The notes under the pieces: model-generated
What the model saw: the letters and a program-made list of their open reading frames with translations, nothing else
Database searches by the model: none
What the model was told of the DNA's origin: nothing
Shown: positions 24,137 to 32,379 of the stretch, piece by piece
How the letters are laid out: every line of letters starts with the position of its first letter
Numbering within the stretch: the first letter of the stretch is position 1
Made by a program: the position numbers and the translations under genes
Assembly (NCBI RefSeq): GCF_012849215.1
Contig: NZ_CP051682.1
Location: forward strand, 2,976,001 to 3,040,000
Length of the DNA: 64,000 bases
Source: Mucilaginibacter robiniae
Lineage (GTDB): Bacteria > Bacteroidota > Bacteroidia > Sphingobacteriales > Sphingobacteriaceae
Direction of reading: 5' to 3'

Positions 24137-26222
24137 TTTTAAATTCCTCACGTTTAGCTTTCATTTCTATTAAAAAACCTTCAGCATCCTGCATATAAGC
24201 CGTAGCAAAAGCTTCTGATGGTTCATTTTGGTTCAGGCGGGTTACCCAGTTGTTAAAAGTATCAGGCAGGTGCACCAGACCGGTAGCTATGAAATGCGTA
24301 TCAAACTCTTTCATGATACCAATCTGCGTACTGCTGTTCACGTTCTTATCCAACAGTAAAGCTTTAGCCGCACTGATGAAGGTATTGTAGCTATGATAAA
24401 TGGCATCTGCCCAGCGGCTTTGCTGGTAAGCTTCTTTAGCCCAGCCTATTTTTTCGTCGGCTTCGTATAATAAGGTGGCTACTAGGTCAATCATTACCCC
24501 GGCGCATTCCCCTACACCAATGGCTGTAGCAAAGGTTTCTTCATGGCCCCAGTCTACAAACTCTTCCTCGGTCAGGTTAGTCAGGTCAGCCAATGGTTTC
24601 AGTAACTGGTAAAAATAGTCTTTGCCTTTAGCATCATAATAGGCGTGGAAGTTACCGTACTGCTCGGCTTGCGGGCGATAGTCATCCAGCACATAGCGTA
24701 AGGCATGAGTAGCACGTTTAGCTGGTACCTTAATAACTTTATCAGCAGCGCGGCCAACGCCATTGCCTACGGTGCCACCACCTAGTAAAACTTGTACCGA
24801 TGGTAAAACGCGTGTGCCCGCTTTTAATGAGCTACCATGAAATCCGATATGAGCCAGCCCATGTTGCCCACAAGAATTCATGCAACCGCTTATTTTTATT
24901 TTAATATCCTGATTGTAAATCAAGTCTTCGTATTCATCGTAAATTACTTCTTCCAGCACGCGCGATAGGGTCATGCTGTTAGAAATGCCCAAGTTGCAGG
25001 TATCAGTACCTGGGCAGGTGGTTACGTCGGCTACACTGTCAAAGCCAGGTGCCGCTAAGCTTACTGTTGCCAAAGCATTAAACAAAGCAGGTAAAGCTTC
25101 TTTGCTTACGTATTTCAGTAGTAAGCCTTGGTTCTGGGTAACCCGTATTTCATCGGCCACTAAATTTTGTATGCCGGCTATGAGTTGTCGTACTTCGGGA
25201 GTATGGATATCACCTACCGGAACTTTTACCCATACGCCATAAAAGCCAGGTTGCTTTTGTTCAAACACGTTGGTAGCCAACCATTGCTCATACTGCCGCT
25301 GATTGCTAACTGTTACTTCCGGGTAAGCTTGAGTTTGCGGCAGGGCAGGAGCAGGTACGGTATCGCGGTTGATTTTAAATGATTGTACCTTGTTGGCTGT
25401 CTTTTCACCTTCGGCCAATCGCAGTAATTCATCCAACCCCATTTTTTGTACCAAAAACTTCATGCGGGCCTTACTGCGGTTACTGCGTTCACCATAACGG
25501 TCAAATACCCGGATAATGGATTCGATAAAAGGTATCAGTTCATCTTCAGGCAAAAATTCATGTACCGGATGGGCTAAGGCTGGCTGTGCACCCAAGCCAC
25601 CGCCCAACATTACTTTAAAGCCGCGCTCATCACCATTTTGCAGTTTGGGGATGAAACCTAAATCATGAATGTAGCTGAAAGCAGTATCAGCATCGCTGGA
25701 TGAAAAAGTTATTTTAAACTTCCGGCCCATTTCTTGGCAAATAGGGTTTCGCAGCAAATATTCAAATACGGCCTGTGCATAAGGCGATACATCAAAAGGC
25801 TCTTGTGGGTCAATACCAGCTGATGGTGACGTGGTTACATTACGTACCGTATTGCCGCAGGCTTCACGTAGCGTAATATCATCCTGCTCCAGCTTAGCCC
25901 ATAGTTCTGGGGTGCGATCCAGGCTCACGTAATGGATCTGGATGTCCTGACGGGTGGTTAAATGCAGGTTGCCGCTGCCGTACTCATCGGCAATGTCGGC
26001 AATGCGCAGTACTTGTTTAAAAGTTACTTTACCAAACGGTAGTTTAATGCGCACCATTTGTACACCCGGCTGCCGCTGGCCATATATCCCGCGGGCTAAA
26101 CGCAGACTTCTGAATTTTTCTTCATGTATTGTACCTTCACGAAAAGCCCTGATTCTTTTCTCCAGATCAACAATATCCTTCTCTACTACCGGGTTTTCCA
26201 GTTCCGTTCTGAAACTATGCAT
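24111..26222 (-). CDS. cysI: Assimilatory sulfite reductase hemoprotein with C-terminal HEPN domain
   Basis: The 703-residue protein has the duplicated nitrite/sulfite reductase fold, with LTTRQDIQIHYV in the N-terminal half and siroheme/4Fe-4S cysteines in TCPGTDTCNLG and SGCMNSCGQHG. It reduces sulfite to sulfide, probably with ferredoxin since no flavoprotein CysJ is near. From residue 582 the tail (SRWADAIYHSYNTFISAAKA, then KEFDTHFIATGLV) closely resembles a HEPN helical domain. ATG 26222 is chosen over TTG 26243; the upstream terminator would otherwise touch the start. It is the first structural gene of the operon. Confidence 0.94.
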   Translation of the reverse strand: MHSFRTELENPVVEKDIVDLEKRIRAFREGTIHEEKFRSLRLARGIYGQRQPGVQMVRIKLPFGKVTFKQVLRIADIADEYGSGNLHLTTRQDIQIHYVSLDRTPELWAKLEQDDITLREACGNTVRNVTTSPSAGIDPQEPFDVSPYAQAVFEYLLRNPICQEMGRKFKITFSSSDADTAFSYIHDLGFIPKLQNGDERGFKVMLGGGLGAQPALAHPVHEFLPEDELIPFIESIIRVFDRYGERSNRSKARMKFLVQKMGLDELLRLAEGEKTANKVQSFKINRDTVPAPALPQTQAYPEVTVSNQRQYEQWLATNVFEQKQPGFYGVWVKVPVGDIHTPEVRQLIAGIQNLVADEIRVTQNQGLLLKYVSKEALPALFNALATVSLAAPGFDSVADVTTCPGTDTCNLGISNSMTLSRVLEEVIYDEYEDLIYNQDIKIKISGCMNSCGQHGLAHIGFHGSSLKAGTRVLPSVQVLLGGGTVGNGVGRAADKVIKVPAKRATHALRYVLDDYRPQAEQYGNFHAYYDAKGKDYFYQLLKPLADLTNLTEEEFVDWGHEETFATAIGVGECAGVMIDLVATLLYEADEKIGWAKEAYQQSRWADAIYHSYNTFISAAKALLLDKNVNSSTQIGIMKEFDTHFIATGLVHLPDTFNNWVTRLNQNEPSEAFATAYMQDAEGFLIEMKAKREEFKNDIIPSNL

Positions 26223-26249
26223 GTTTAATTTATTATTTGCCAAATAAAA

Positions 26250-26282
26250 AAGCCTCTGTAGCTATAAGTGCTGCAGAGGCTT
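26250..26282 (-). terminator. Leader terminator (attenuator) of the sulfur operon
   Basis: On the minus strand AAGCCTCTGCAG pairs with CTACAGAGGCTT (one C/A mismatch) around a 9-base loop, followed directly by a run of T. It lies only 24 bases before the cysI ATG and 25 bases after the stop of the leader ORF, so it ends transcription before the operon unless it is prevented from folding. Confidence 0.75.
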
Positions 26283-26306
26283 CCAAAATATCTTTAAAAT
26301 TACCCT

Positions 26307-26384
26307 TTACAGCCGAATAGCAGCGAACATACCGCAACAGATTGTAGCAGCATAACAATTTTCAGCCATAAACAGGGTTTTCAT
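26307..26384 (-). CDS. Cysteine-containing leader peptide, 25 aa, candidate attenuator ORF
   Basis: ATG 26384 to TAA 26307 encodes MKTLFMAENCYAATICCG followed by MFAAIRL. Three of 25 codons are cysteine, two of them adjacent (TGT TGC), in front of a cysteine-synthesis operon. The intrinsic terminator at 26282-26250 follows. This is the layout of a leader peptide whose ribosome stalls when charged tRNA-Cys is scarce. The leader has TGCTGC at about 26354-26349, complementary to GCAGCA in the terminator's left arm, so alternative pairing is possible. A minus-strand TATATTTG (26397-26390) lies just before the ATG, so the RNA may be nearly leaderless. Confidence 0.6.
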   Translation of the reverse strand: MKTLFMAENCYAATICCGMFAAIRL

Positions 26385-26541
26385 AAAGTCAAATATAGGT
26401 ACACTTAATTTAAAGTTTGTGCCTTTTTGAATAAAATCTTGTGTTTGTATTGTAACAATTATCTTTCAAAAAGCTAATCCACGTCAGAAGCCAATATATT
26501 TAAGGTATCTGCATCATGTACTAAAACAGCAGACCTGTAAT

Positions 26542-27438
26542 ATGATTATAGCTTTACTTTTCAACAAAAAGAGAGTTACACTACTTTTTAGCAGTTTATT
26601 TATACTGTCTTTTTTTAGTGTTCGGGCACAATCCGGCACGGCAAACACTGTAGGACCTGAAAAAGGTGCGCTGGTTATTGTAGGCGGCGGTAATGTAGGG
26701 GCTGATATCTGGGCCAGGTTTATCCAACTGGCTGGTGGTACTAAAGCGCGCATTATTTATGTACCCACAGCGCAGGAAGATTCAATGTTGAAAAGCGACC
26801 GTGAAATTAGAAGCTTAAAGCAGGCTGGTGCGCAGGAAGTTGTTGTACTGCATACCCGCGACCCGAAGGTAGCCAATACTGAAGCTTTTGTAGCCCCGAT
26901 TAAAACAGCTACAGGTGTCTGGTTTGAAGGTGGCCGTCAATGGCGATTGGCCGATTCCTACTTAAATACCCGTACACAGCAGGAGTTTAATGCTTTGCTG
27001 AACCGAGGTGGCGTAATTGGTGGTACATCGGCCGGGGCCAGCATACAAGGTTCGTTTTTGTTCAGGGGAGATACTAAAGGGAACAATATTATTGTGGGCG
27101 ATCATGTGCAAGGCTTAGGTTTTATGCACAACACGGCTATTGATCAGCATATTTTGAAACGAAACCGCCAGTTTGATATGGCTGAGTTTATTAAAACTCA
27201 CCCCGATTTGTTGGGGATTGGCATTGACGAGAGTACAGGCATCGTAGTACAAGGCAATCGGCTGGAAGTAATCGGCATCTCGTATGTTTGCATCAACGAT
27301 TACAATATTATTAGTGGTAAGGAGAAGAACCCTTATGCTAATGGACCATTCTTTTTTTTACAAAAAGGACAGGTTTTAGATTTGCAAACACGCCGCATAA
27401 AGCGTGATATTGCACGCGCTAATAATACAGGCAATTAA
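26542..27438 (+). CDS. Secreted cyanophycinase-like S51 serine peptidase
   Basis: A signal peptide (about residues 1-30, ending SFFSVRAQ) precedes an S51 peptidase: GALVIVGGGNVGAD near 42, WFEGGRQWRLAD near 127, nucleophile Ser163 in IGGTSAGASIQG, then a long loop and GIGIDESTGIVVQ near 232. Cyanophycinases release Asp-Arg dipeptides from cyanophycin. The exported form suggests use of polymer from other organisms, or cleavage of other aspartyl peptides. The frame ends 34 bases before thrC on the same strand, so the two may be cotranscribed. Confidence 0.88.
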   Translation: MIIALLFNKKRVTLLFSSLFILSFFSVRAQSGTANTVGPEKGALVIVGGGNVGADIWARFIQLAGGTKARIIYVPTAQEDSMLKSDREIRSLKQAGAQEVVVLHTRDPKVANTEAFVAPIKTATGVWFEGGRQWRLADSYLNTRTQQEFNALLNRGGVIGGTSAGASIQGSFLFRGDTKGNNIIVGDHVQGLGFMHNTAIDQHILKRNRQFDMAEFIKTHPDLLGIGIDESTGIVVQGNRLEVIGISYVCINDYNIISGKEKNPYANGPFFFLQKGQVLDLQTRRIKRDIARANNTGN

Positions 27439-27472
27439 ATGCCCGTTTTTGTGATACCAAATACAAAAACTT

Positions 27473-28681
27473 ATGCTTGAAAAAGATACTGATACGATAG
27501 ACGTACAGCAGCCAACCGGCTCCTTGTTTACCCACCTGCAATGCCCTGAATGTGGCGCAACGTATGATACCTCAAGTTTACACAATACTTGCACCAATGA
27601 AGATAAATCAACCCTGTTTGCACAGTATGATTTGAGTGGTGGTTTAACCAAAGATATTTTGAAAGGCCGGCCAGCCAACATGTGGCGCTATAAAGAGTTT
27701 TTACCGGTTATGGATGCGGCAAACATGATAACCATGGGCGAAGGCTTTTCACCCATGCTGCCCCTACAAAACTTACAGCAGGTAGCTGGAGATAACGAAG
27801 TATTCATTAAAAATGAAGCTAATAACCCAACGGGCTCTTTCAAGGCTCGCGGTATTAGTATGGCTGTATCCAGGGCGAAAGAGTTGGGTGTAAAAGCTAT
27901 TGTTATCCCTACCGCCGGTAATGCAGGTGGAGCGCTATCGGCCTATGCAGCGCGGGCTGGTGTAAAGGCTATTGTTTATATGCCTAAGTTAACACCAGAT
28001 TTATTTAAAAACGAATGCCGCCTGTATGGTGCCGAACTGCACGAAATAGATGGCAGCATTGCTGATTGTGGTCGTATATCAACTGAGCAGGCGCAGGTAG
28101 AAGGTTGGTTTCAAATTGCTACCCTACGTGAACCATACCGCGTAGAAGGCAAAAAAACCATGGGCTACGAAATAGCCGAGCAGCTGAATTGGGAATTGCC
28201 TGACGTGGTAATGTACCCAACCGGAGGCGGTACCGGCCTAATTGGTATTTGGAAAGCCTTTGATGAACTGGAAGCCTTGGGCTGGATTGGCAGTAAGCGT
28301 CCGCGTATGGTAGCCGTGCAATCTGAAAGCTGCAACGGCTTGGTAAAAGCTATTCAAGGCAATCAAACTACCGCTGAGTTTACTGATGGCGGTTTTACTA
28401 TTGCCAATGGCTTGCGGGTACCTAAATCTTACGGAGATAAAATTATATTACAGATACTACGTAAAAGCAACGGTACGGCTGTTAGTGTACCTGATGCGTT
28501 GATGAACGAGGGTGTGCTGGAAATTGCTCGTCATGAAGGTTTATTAATAGCGCCCGAGGGGGGAGCTTTGTGGCAGGCCTTCAAACAACTGAAAGCTTTG
28601 GGTTGGGTCAAGCCACAGGAAAAGGTAGTAATGCTGAATACCGGTAGCGGTTATAAGTACATGGAGAATATTACATTTTAA
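27473..28681 (+). CDS. thrC: Threonine synthase (PLP-dependent)
   Basis: The 402-residue enzyme turns O-phosphohomoserine into threonine. A zinc-ribbon-like start (CPECGATYD, C24, C27 and C40) precedes the fold type II core with the PLP lysine K124 in NNPTGSFKARG, PTAGNAGGALSAYAARAG and the phosphate loop YPTGGGTGLIGIWKAF. This matches the class II/archaeal-type threonine synthase common in Bacteroidota. Homoserine genes are not in the window. No strong terminator follows; a G-U rich hairpin near 28715-28743 is weak. Confidence 0.93.
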   Translation: MLEKDTDTIDVQQPTGSLFTHLQCPECGATYDTSSLHNTCTNEDKSTLFAQYDLSGGLTKDILKGRPANMWRYKEFLPVMDAANMITMGEGFSPMLPLQNLQQVAGDNEVFIKNEANNPTGSFKARGISMAVSRAKELGVKAIVIPTAGNAGGALSAYAARAGVKAIVYMPKLTPDLFKNECRLYGAELHEIDGSIADCGRISTEQAQVEGWFQIATLREPYRVEGKKTMGYEIAEQLNWELPDVVMYPTGGGTGLIGIWKAFDELEALGWIGSKRPRMVAVQSESCNGLVKAIQGNQTTAEFTDGGFTIANGLRVPKSYGDKIILQILRKSNGTAVSVPDALMNEGVLEIARHEGLLIAPEGGALWQAFKQLKALGWVKPQEKVVMLNTGSGYKYMENITF

Positions 28682-28830
28682 GCTTTTATTGAGCTTAGAA
28701 TATTTTAATGTAAGGGGATTGCTAATGAAAAAGCAGTCCTCTTAATGTTTATTGATTGAACGGCATTGGAACGGCCAAAAGGTTGTGATGACGTTAGTGC
28801 TTTATGAGAGTTGGTCTGCTCATGGCCGCA

Positions 28831-28930
28831 GGGGCCTAGTTACTTTTGTCTTAGTCACAAAAGTAACCCAAAAGACAAGGCAGAAAAAAGCTTCTACGCT
28901 CATGCCCCGCTCTGGTCCGCTTTTCTGCCA
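28831..28930. repeat. Structured intergenic repeat-like element with two stem-loops
   Basis: gttacttttgt (28839-28849) pairs with acaaaagtaac (28857-28867); ggcagaaaa (28879-28887) pairs with ttttctgcc (28921-28929), enclosing a GC-rich core. The sequence resembles multi-copy intergenic elements I associate with this group; the copy number cannot be tested here. Confidence 0.45.
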
Positions 28931-29017
28931 GCCCTACGCCCGTTTTGATTGATTCATTACTTTAACTGAACGCATGACGTTTTTGTAATTGACAGAACTG
29001 CGTTTATGCCTATGCAA

Positions 29018-29043
29018 AGATTGCTTCGTACCTCGCAATGACG
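29018..29043. repeat. Short CGTCATTGC...GCAATCT intergenic repeat element
   Basis: On the minus strand it reads CGTCATTGCGAGG, then TACGAAGCAATCT, with attgc/gcaat arms. The same core (GTCATTGC..GAAGCAAT) occurs in the hairpin at 62626-62670. Elements with this core are widespread intergenic palindromes in many bacteria. Confidence 0.55.
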
Positions 29044-29382
29044 CTTTGTTGGGCCACTCACTTTGAACTATATAACCACAAATACCCTTTCTTCTGCGGA
29101 ATCAGGAATGTTGCGGATAGCATCGGGTAGCCCAAGCACTATCTTACAAAGCAATATAATGTAGCCCAAGTTTTCTCTTTAGTATCTTTCTTTTTTGTAT
29201 AAAAAAGAAAGTACATCCGCTAACGTAAATAACTTACTTTACTTATCCTCACGAAGAACTAGTTAAAGCTCACCTTTATAAAATTTCAATCAATACAGCC
29301 ATTTTTACTCATTAAAAATAGATAGTGTTTTTTTTACACTAACTATTGGTTGGTGATTATTTCCGATTATCTTTGACAATCG

Positions 29383-29413
29383 ATTGCATAAGCTAAAATA
29401 ACCATTAACTTTG
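29383..29413 (+). promoter_or_regulatory. Predicted promoter of the xylB-xylA-symporter operon
   Basis: ATTG (29383-29386), a 19-base spacer and TAACTTTG (29406-29413) fit the Bacteroidota consensus. The palindrome accaattggt (29422-29431), with nearby ggttggt and accaac words, overlaps the expected start site and is a candidate operator for a xylose-responsive regulator. Confidence 0.55.
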
Positions 29414-29458
29414 GTGCTTTAACCAATTGGTAAACTAACCAACACATATATAAAACAC

Positions 29459-30964
29459 ATGTTATTACTTGGTATTGATATCGGAACATCATCGGTTAAA
29501 GTATCGGTGGTGGATGCCGAATCGCAAAAAGCATTGGCTTCAGCACAGTATCCTGATACGGAATCGCCTATTATTTCCTTGCAATTGGGATGGGCTGAGC
29601 AATCGCCGGATATGTGGTGGGATCAAACCCAGCAAGCGTTGCAGCTTTGTCATAATTCAGGCGCTTATAATCCGCAAGATATTGCCGCTATTGGTATTGC
29701 TTACCAAATGCACGGCCTGGTACTGGTGGATAAAAACCAAGAAGTGTTGCGCAATAGCATTATTTGGTGTGATAGCCGGGCTGTAGAGTATGGTGATCGT
29801 GCATTTGCAGCTATTGGTGAAGAAAGAAGCTTATCGCATCTGCTGAACTCTCCTGGCAACTTTACCGCCGCTAAGCTGGCTTGGGTAAAAGAGAATGAAC
29901 CAAAAGTATATGCACAGATTGACAAGATTATGCTCCCTGGCGATTTTATTGGTATGAAGCTTACCGGTGAAGTAACTACTTCCGTTTCGGCCTTGTCAGA
30001 AGGGATTTTCTTTGATTTTAAAGGAAATGGCTTATCTGAAGATGTAATGAACTTCTTTGGCTTTAGCGAAGAACTAATTCCGACTATCAATCCAGTGTTT
30101 TCAGCACATGGTACTTTATTACCTACTGTTGCCGAAAAGTTAAAGCTGAAAGCGGGTATCCCGGTAGCCTATAAAGCCGGCGACCAACCCAATAATGCCT
30201 TATCGTTAAACGTTCTGAATCCTGGTGAAGTAGCCGCTACTGCCGGAACATCGGGCGTGATTTACGGCGTGAGCGATCAGCTGGCTTATGATCCGCAATC
30301 GCGTGTGAACACCTTCGCGCACGTAAACTATACAGACGAGCAAAAGCGTTTGGGCATTTTGCTATGCATCAATGGTACCGGCAGCTTAAACCGCTGGACT
30401 AAGAGTTTATTTGGCACCAACATCAGCTATGCACAAATGAATGAGCAGGCCAAGCAGGTACCTGCCGGTAGCAACGGTTTGCATGTATTGCCTTTTGGCA
30501 ACGGTGCCGAACGTATGTTGTGCAACAAACTGATAGGTGTACATTTTCATCATATTGATTTGAACATGCATACCCAATCGCACATTTTCCGTGCGGTGCA
30601 AGAGGGTATTGCTTGTGCATTCCGTTACGGTCTGGATATTATGCGCAGTAACGGCATGAACCCGACGGTAATACGTGCCGGTAAAGCCAACCTGTTTTTA
30701 AGCGACCTGTTTGCTGAAACTTTTGTAAACGTAATTGGCGTGCCGGTTGAGTTGTACAAAAATTATGGCAGTGTAGGTGCCGCTTTAGGTGCGGGCATTG
30801 GTGCTGGTATCTTCAGTTCGCCTGCTGAGGCGTTTAGAGGAATGGAAAAGGTTCAGGTAATAGAACCTGCTCAAACTGATTTTGAAAGTGTTTATCAGGA
30901 ATGGAAAGTGCTGTTGGATAAACAACTGATTGCCGAACAACAAATTGAAGAAGCAACTAACTAA
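29459..30964 (+). CDS. xylB: Xylulokinase
   Basis: The 501-residue FGGY kinase phosphorylates D-xylulose to xylulose 5-phosphate. The N-terminus has the ATPase phosphate loop GIDIGTSSVKVSV; YQMHGLVLVD near 82 and WCDSRA near 101 are xylulokinase signatures; the catalytic aspartate lies in YKAGDQPNNALSLN near 240; and the C-terminal half has GAGIGAG. It is first in the operon, 33 bases before xylA. It is likely induced by xylose through the promoter and palindrome upstream. Confidence 0.95.
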   Translation: MLLLGIDIGTSSVKVSVVDAESQKALASAQYPDTESPIISLQLGWAEQSPDMWWDQTQQALQLCHNSGAYNPQDIAAIGIAYQMHGLVLVDKNQEVLRNSIIWCDSRAVEYGDRAFAAIGEERSLSHLLNSPGNFTAAKLAWVKENEPKVYAQIDKIMLPGDFIGMKLTGEVTTSVSALSEGIFFDFKGNGLSEDVMNFFGFSEELIPTINPVFSAHGTLLPTVAEKLKLKAGIPVAYKAGDQPNNALSLNVLNPGEVAATAGTSGVIYGVSDQLAYDPQSRVNTFAHVNYTDEQKRLGILLCINGTGSLNRWTKSLFGTNISYAQMNEQAKQVPAGSNGLHVLPFGNGAERMLCNKLIGVHFHHIDLNMHTQSHIFRAVQEGIACAFRYGLDIMRSNGMNPTVIRAGKANLFLSDLFAETFVNVIGVPVELYKNYGSVGAALGAGIGAGIFSSPAEAFRGMEKVQVIEPAQTDFESVYQEWKVLLDKQLIAEQQIEEATN

Positions 30965-30997
30965 TTTATTTATAAAAGCAATTAAATAATAATTTAT

Positions 30998-32329
30998 ATG
31001 GCAAGTATTTTAACAGGAGACAAAGAGTATTTTAAAGGCGTTGGCCAGATAAAATACGAAGGACCGGAAAGCGATAACCCATTAGCTTACCGCTGGTATG
31101 ATGAAAACAGAGTGGTAGCGGGTAAAACGCTGAAAGAGCACCTGAAATTTGCAACTGCCTACTGGCACTCTTTTGTAGGTAGCGGTGCCGATCCGTTTGG
31201 CGGCCAGACGCACGTTTTTCCTTGGGATGAAAAATCAGATGTAATTGAGCGTGCCAAAGATAAAATGGATGCTGCATTTGAGTTTTTTACCAAAATAGGT
31301 TTCCCTTACTACTGTTTTCATGATGTTGACGTAGTTGACTATGGTAATGACATCAACGAAAACGACCGCCGTTTACAGGCTTTAGTGGAGTATGCTAAAG
31401 AAAAACAAGCTGCCAGCGGCATCAAATTGCTGTGGGGTACGGCTAATCTGTTTTCGCACAAACGTTACATGAACGGTGCTTCAACCAACCCTGATTTTCA
31501 TGTGTTGGCTCATGGTGCTGCACAAGTGAAATCAGCATTGGATGCTACTATTGCTTTAGGTGGCGAAAACTATGTATTCTGGGGGGGGCGTGAAGGTTAC
31601 ATGAGCCTGTTGAATACCGATATGCATCGTGAAATTGAGCATTTTGCTAAATTTTTACATGCGGCTAAAGATTATGCACGCAAACAAGGCTTTAAAGGTA
31701 ACTTCTTTATTGAGCCTAAACCATGCGAGCCCACCAAGCACCAGTATGATTATGATGCAGCTACTGTATTAGGTTTCTTGCAGAAATATGATTTGATGAA
31801 CGATTTTAAACTAAACCTGGAAGTAAACCATGCTACCTTAGCTGGTCATACTTTCCAACATGAAATGCAGGTAGCTGCTGATAACGGTTTGTTAGGTTCA
31901 CTGGATGCTAACCGTGGTGATGCGCAAAACGGCTGGGATACCGACCAGTTCCCGAACGATATTAATGAAGTTACGGAGTACATGTTGGTACTGTTACAAT
32001 CTGGCGGCTTACAAGGTGGTGGTGTTAACTTTGATGCTAAAATCCGTCGTAACTCAACCGATCCGGCTGATTTGTTCTATGCTCACATTGGTGGTGCCGA
32101 CGTATTTGCCCGTGCTTTGATTATTGCGGATAACATTCTGCAGAAATCAGATTACAAAAAAATCCGTGCAGAGCGTTATGCATCATACGATAGCGGTAAA
32201 GGCAAAGAGTTTGAAGAAGGCAAATTAACTTTAGAAGACTTGCGTGCTTACGCCATTGAAGCTGGCGAACCAGCAGTGATTAGCGGCAAGCAGGAATATC
32301 TGGAAAATTTGGTAAACCGCTATATTTAA
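30998..32329 (+). CDS. xylA: Xylose isomerase
   Basis: The 443-residue TIM-barrel enzyme converts D-xylose to D-xylulose. Signatures are [14 protein letters not shown] near 48, [13 protein letters not shown] near 100, WGGREGY near 195, the metal-binding glutamate in [17 protein letters not shown] near 238, [16 protein letters not shown] near 273 and the late [10 protein letters not shown]. The length and [15 protein letters not shown] start are typical of group II (long) isomerases. A run of eight G at 31581-31588 encodes the invariant Trp-Gly-Gly. It is the middle gene of the operon. Confidence 0.97.
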   Translation: MASILTGDKEYFKGVGQIKYEGPESDNPLAYRWYDENRVVAGKTLKEHLKFATAYWHSFVGSGADPFGGQTHVFPWDEKSDVIERAKDKMDAAFEFFTKIGFPYYCFHDVDVVDYGNDINENDRRLQALVEYAKEKQAASGIKLLWGTANLFSHKRYMNGASTNPDFHVLAHGAAQVKSALDATIALGGENYVFWGGREGYMSLLNTDMHREIEHFAKFLHAAKDYARKQGFKGNFFIEPKPCEPTKHQYDYDAATVLGFLQKYDLMNDFKLNLEVNHATLAGHTFQHEMQVAADNGLLGSLDANRGDAQNGWDTDQFPNDINEVTEYMLVLLQSGGLQGGGVNFDAKIRRNSTDPADLFYAHIGGADVFARALIIADNILQKSDYKKIRAERYASYDSGKGKEFEEGKLTLEDLRAYAIEAGEPAVISGKQEYLENLVNRYI

Positions 32330-32379
32330 TCTATACTTGTTACCAGTATAAACCAAAAAACTCCTAAGTATAGATTACA

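Larger units (their letters stand above)
28682..29458. other. Intergenic region, 777 bp, with repeat elements and the xyl promoter
   Basis: This is the longest gap in the window. It holds a structured repeat-like element (28831-28930), a CGTCATTGCGAGG-type element (29018-29043), then AT-rich DNA and the xylB promoter (29383-29413). An ORF at 28752-28952 runs through the palindromes and has no protein-like features, so no gene is called. Confidence 0.6.

Noticed and set aside
26514-26753. 79-residue minus-strand ORF over the cyanophycinase start
   Set aside because: It is the antisense shadow of the signal peptide and first domain.
28752-28952. 66-residue plus-strand ORF
   Set aside because: It runs through two intergenic stem-loops and has no protein-like features or start context.
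31581-31588. Run of eight G in xylA as a phase-variation tract
   Set aside because: The codons TGG GGG GGG encode an invariant Trp-Gly-Gly of xylose isomerase, so the run is explained by protein constraint; GGG choice is only mildly odd.
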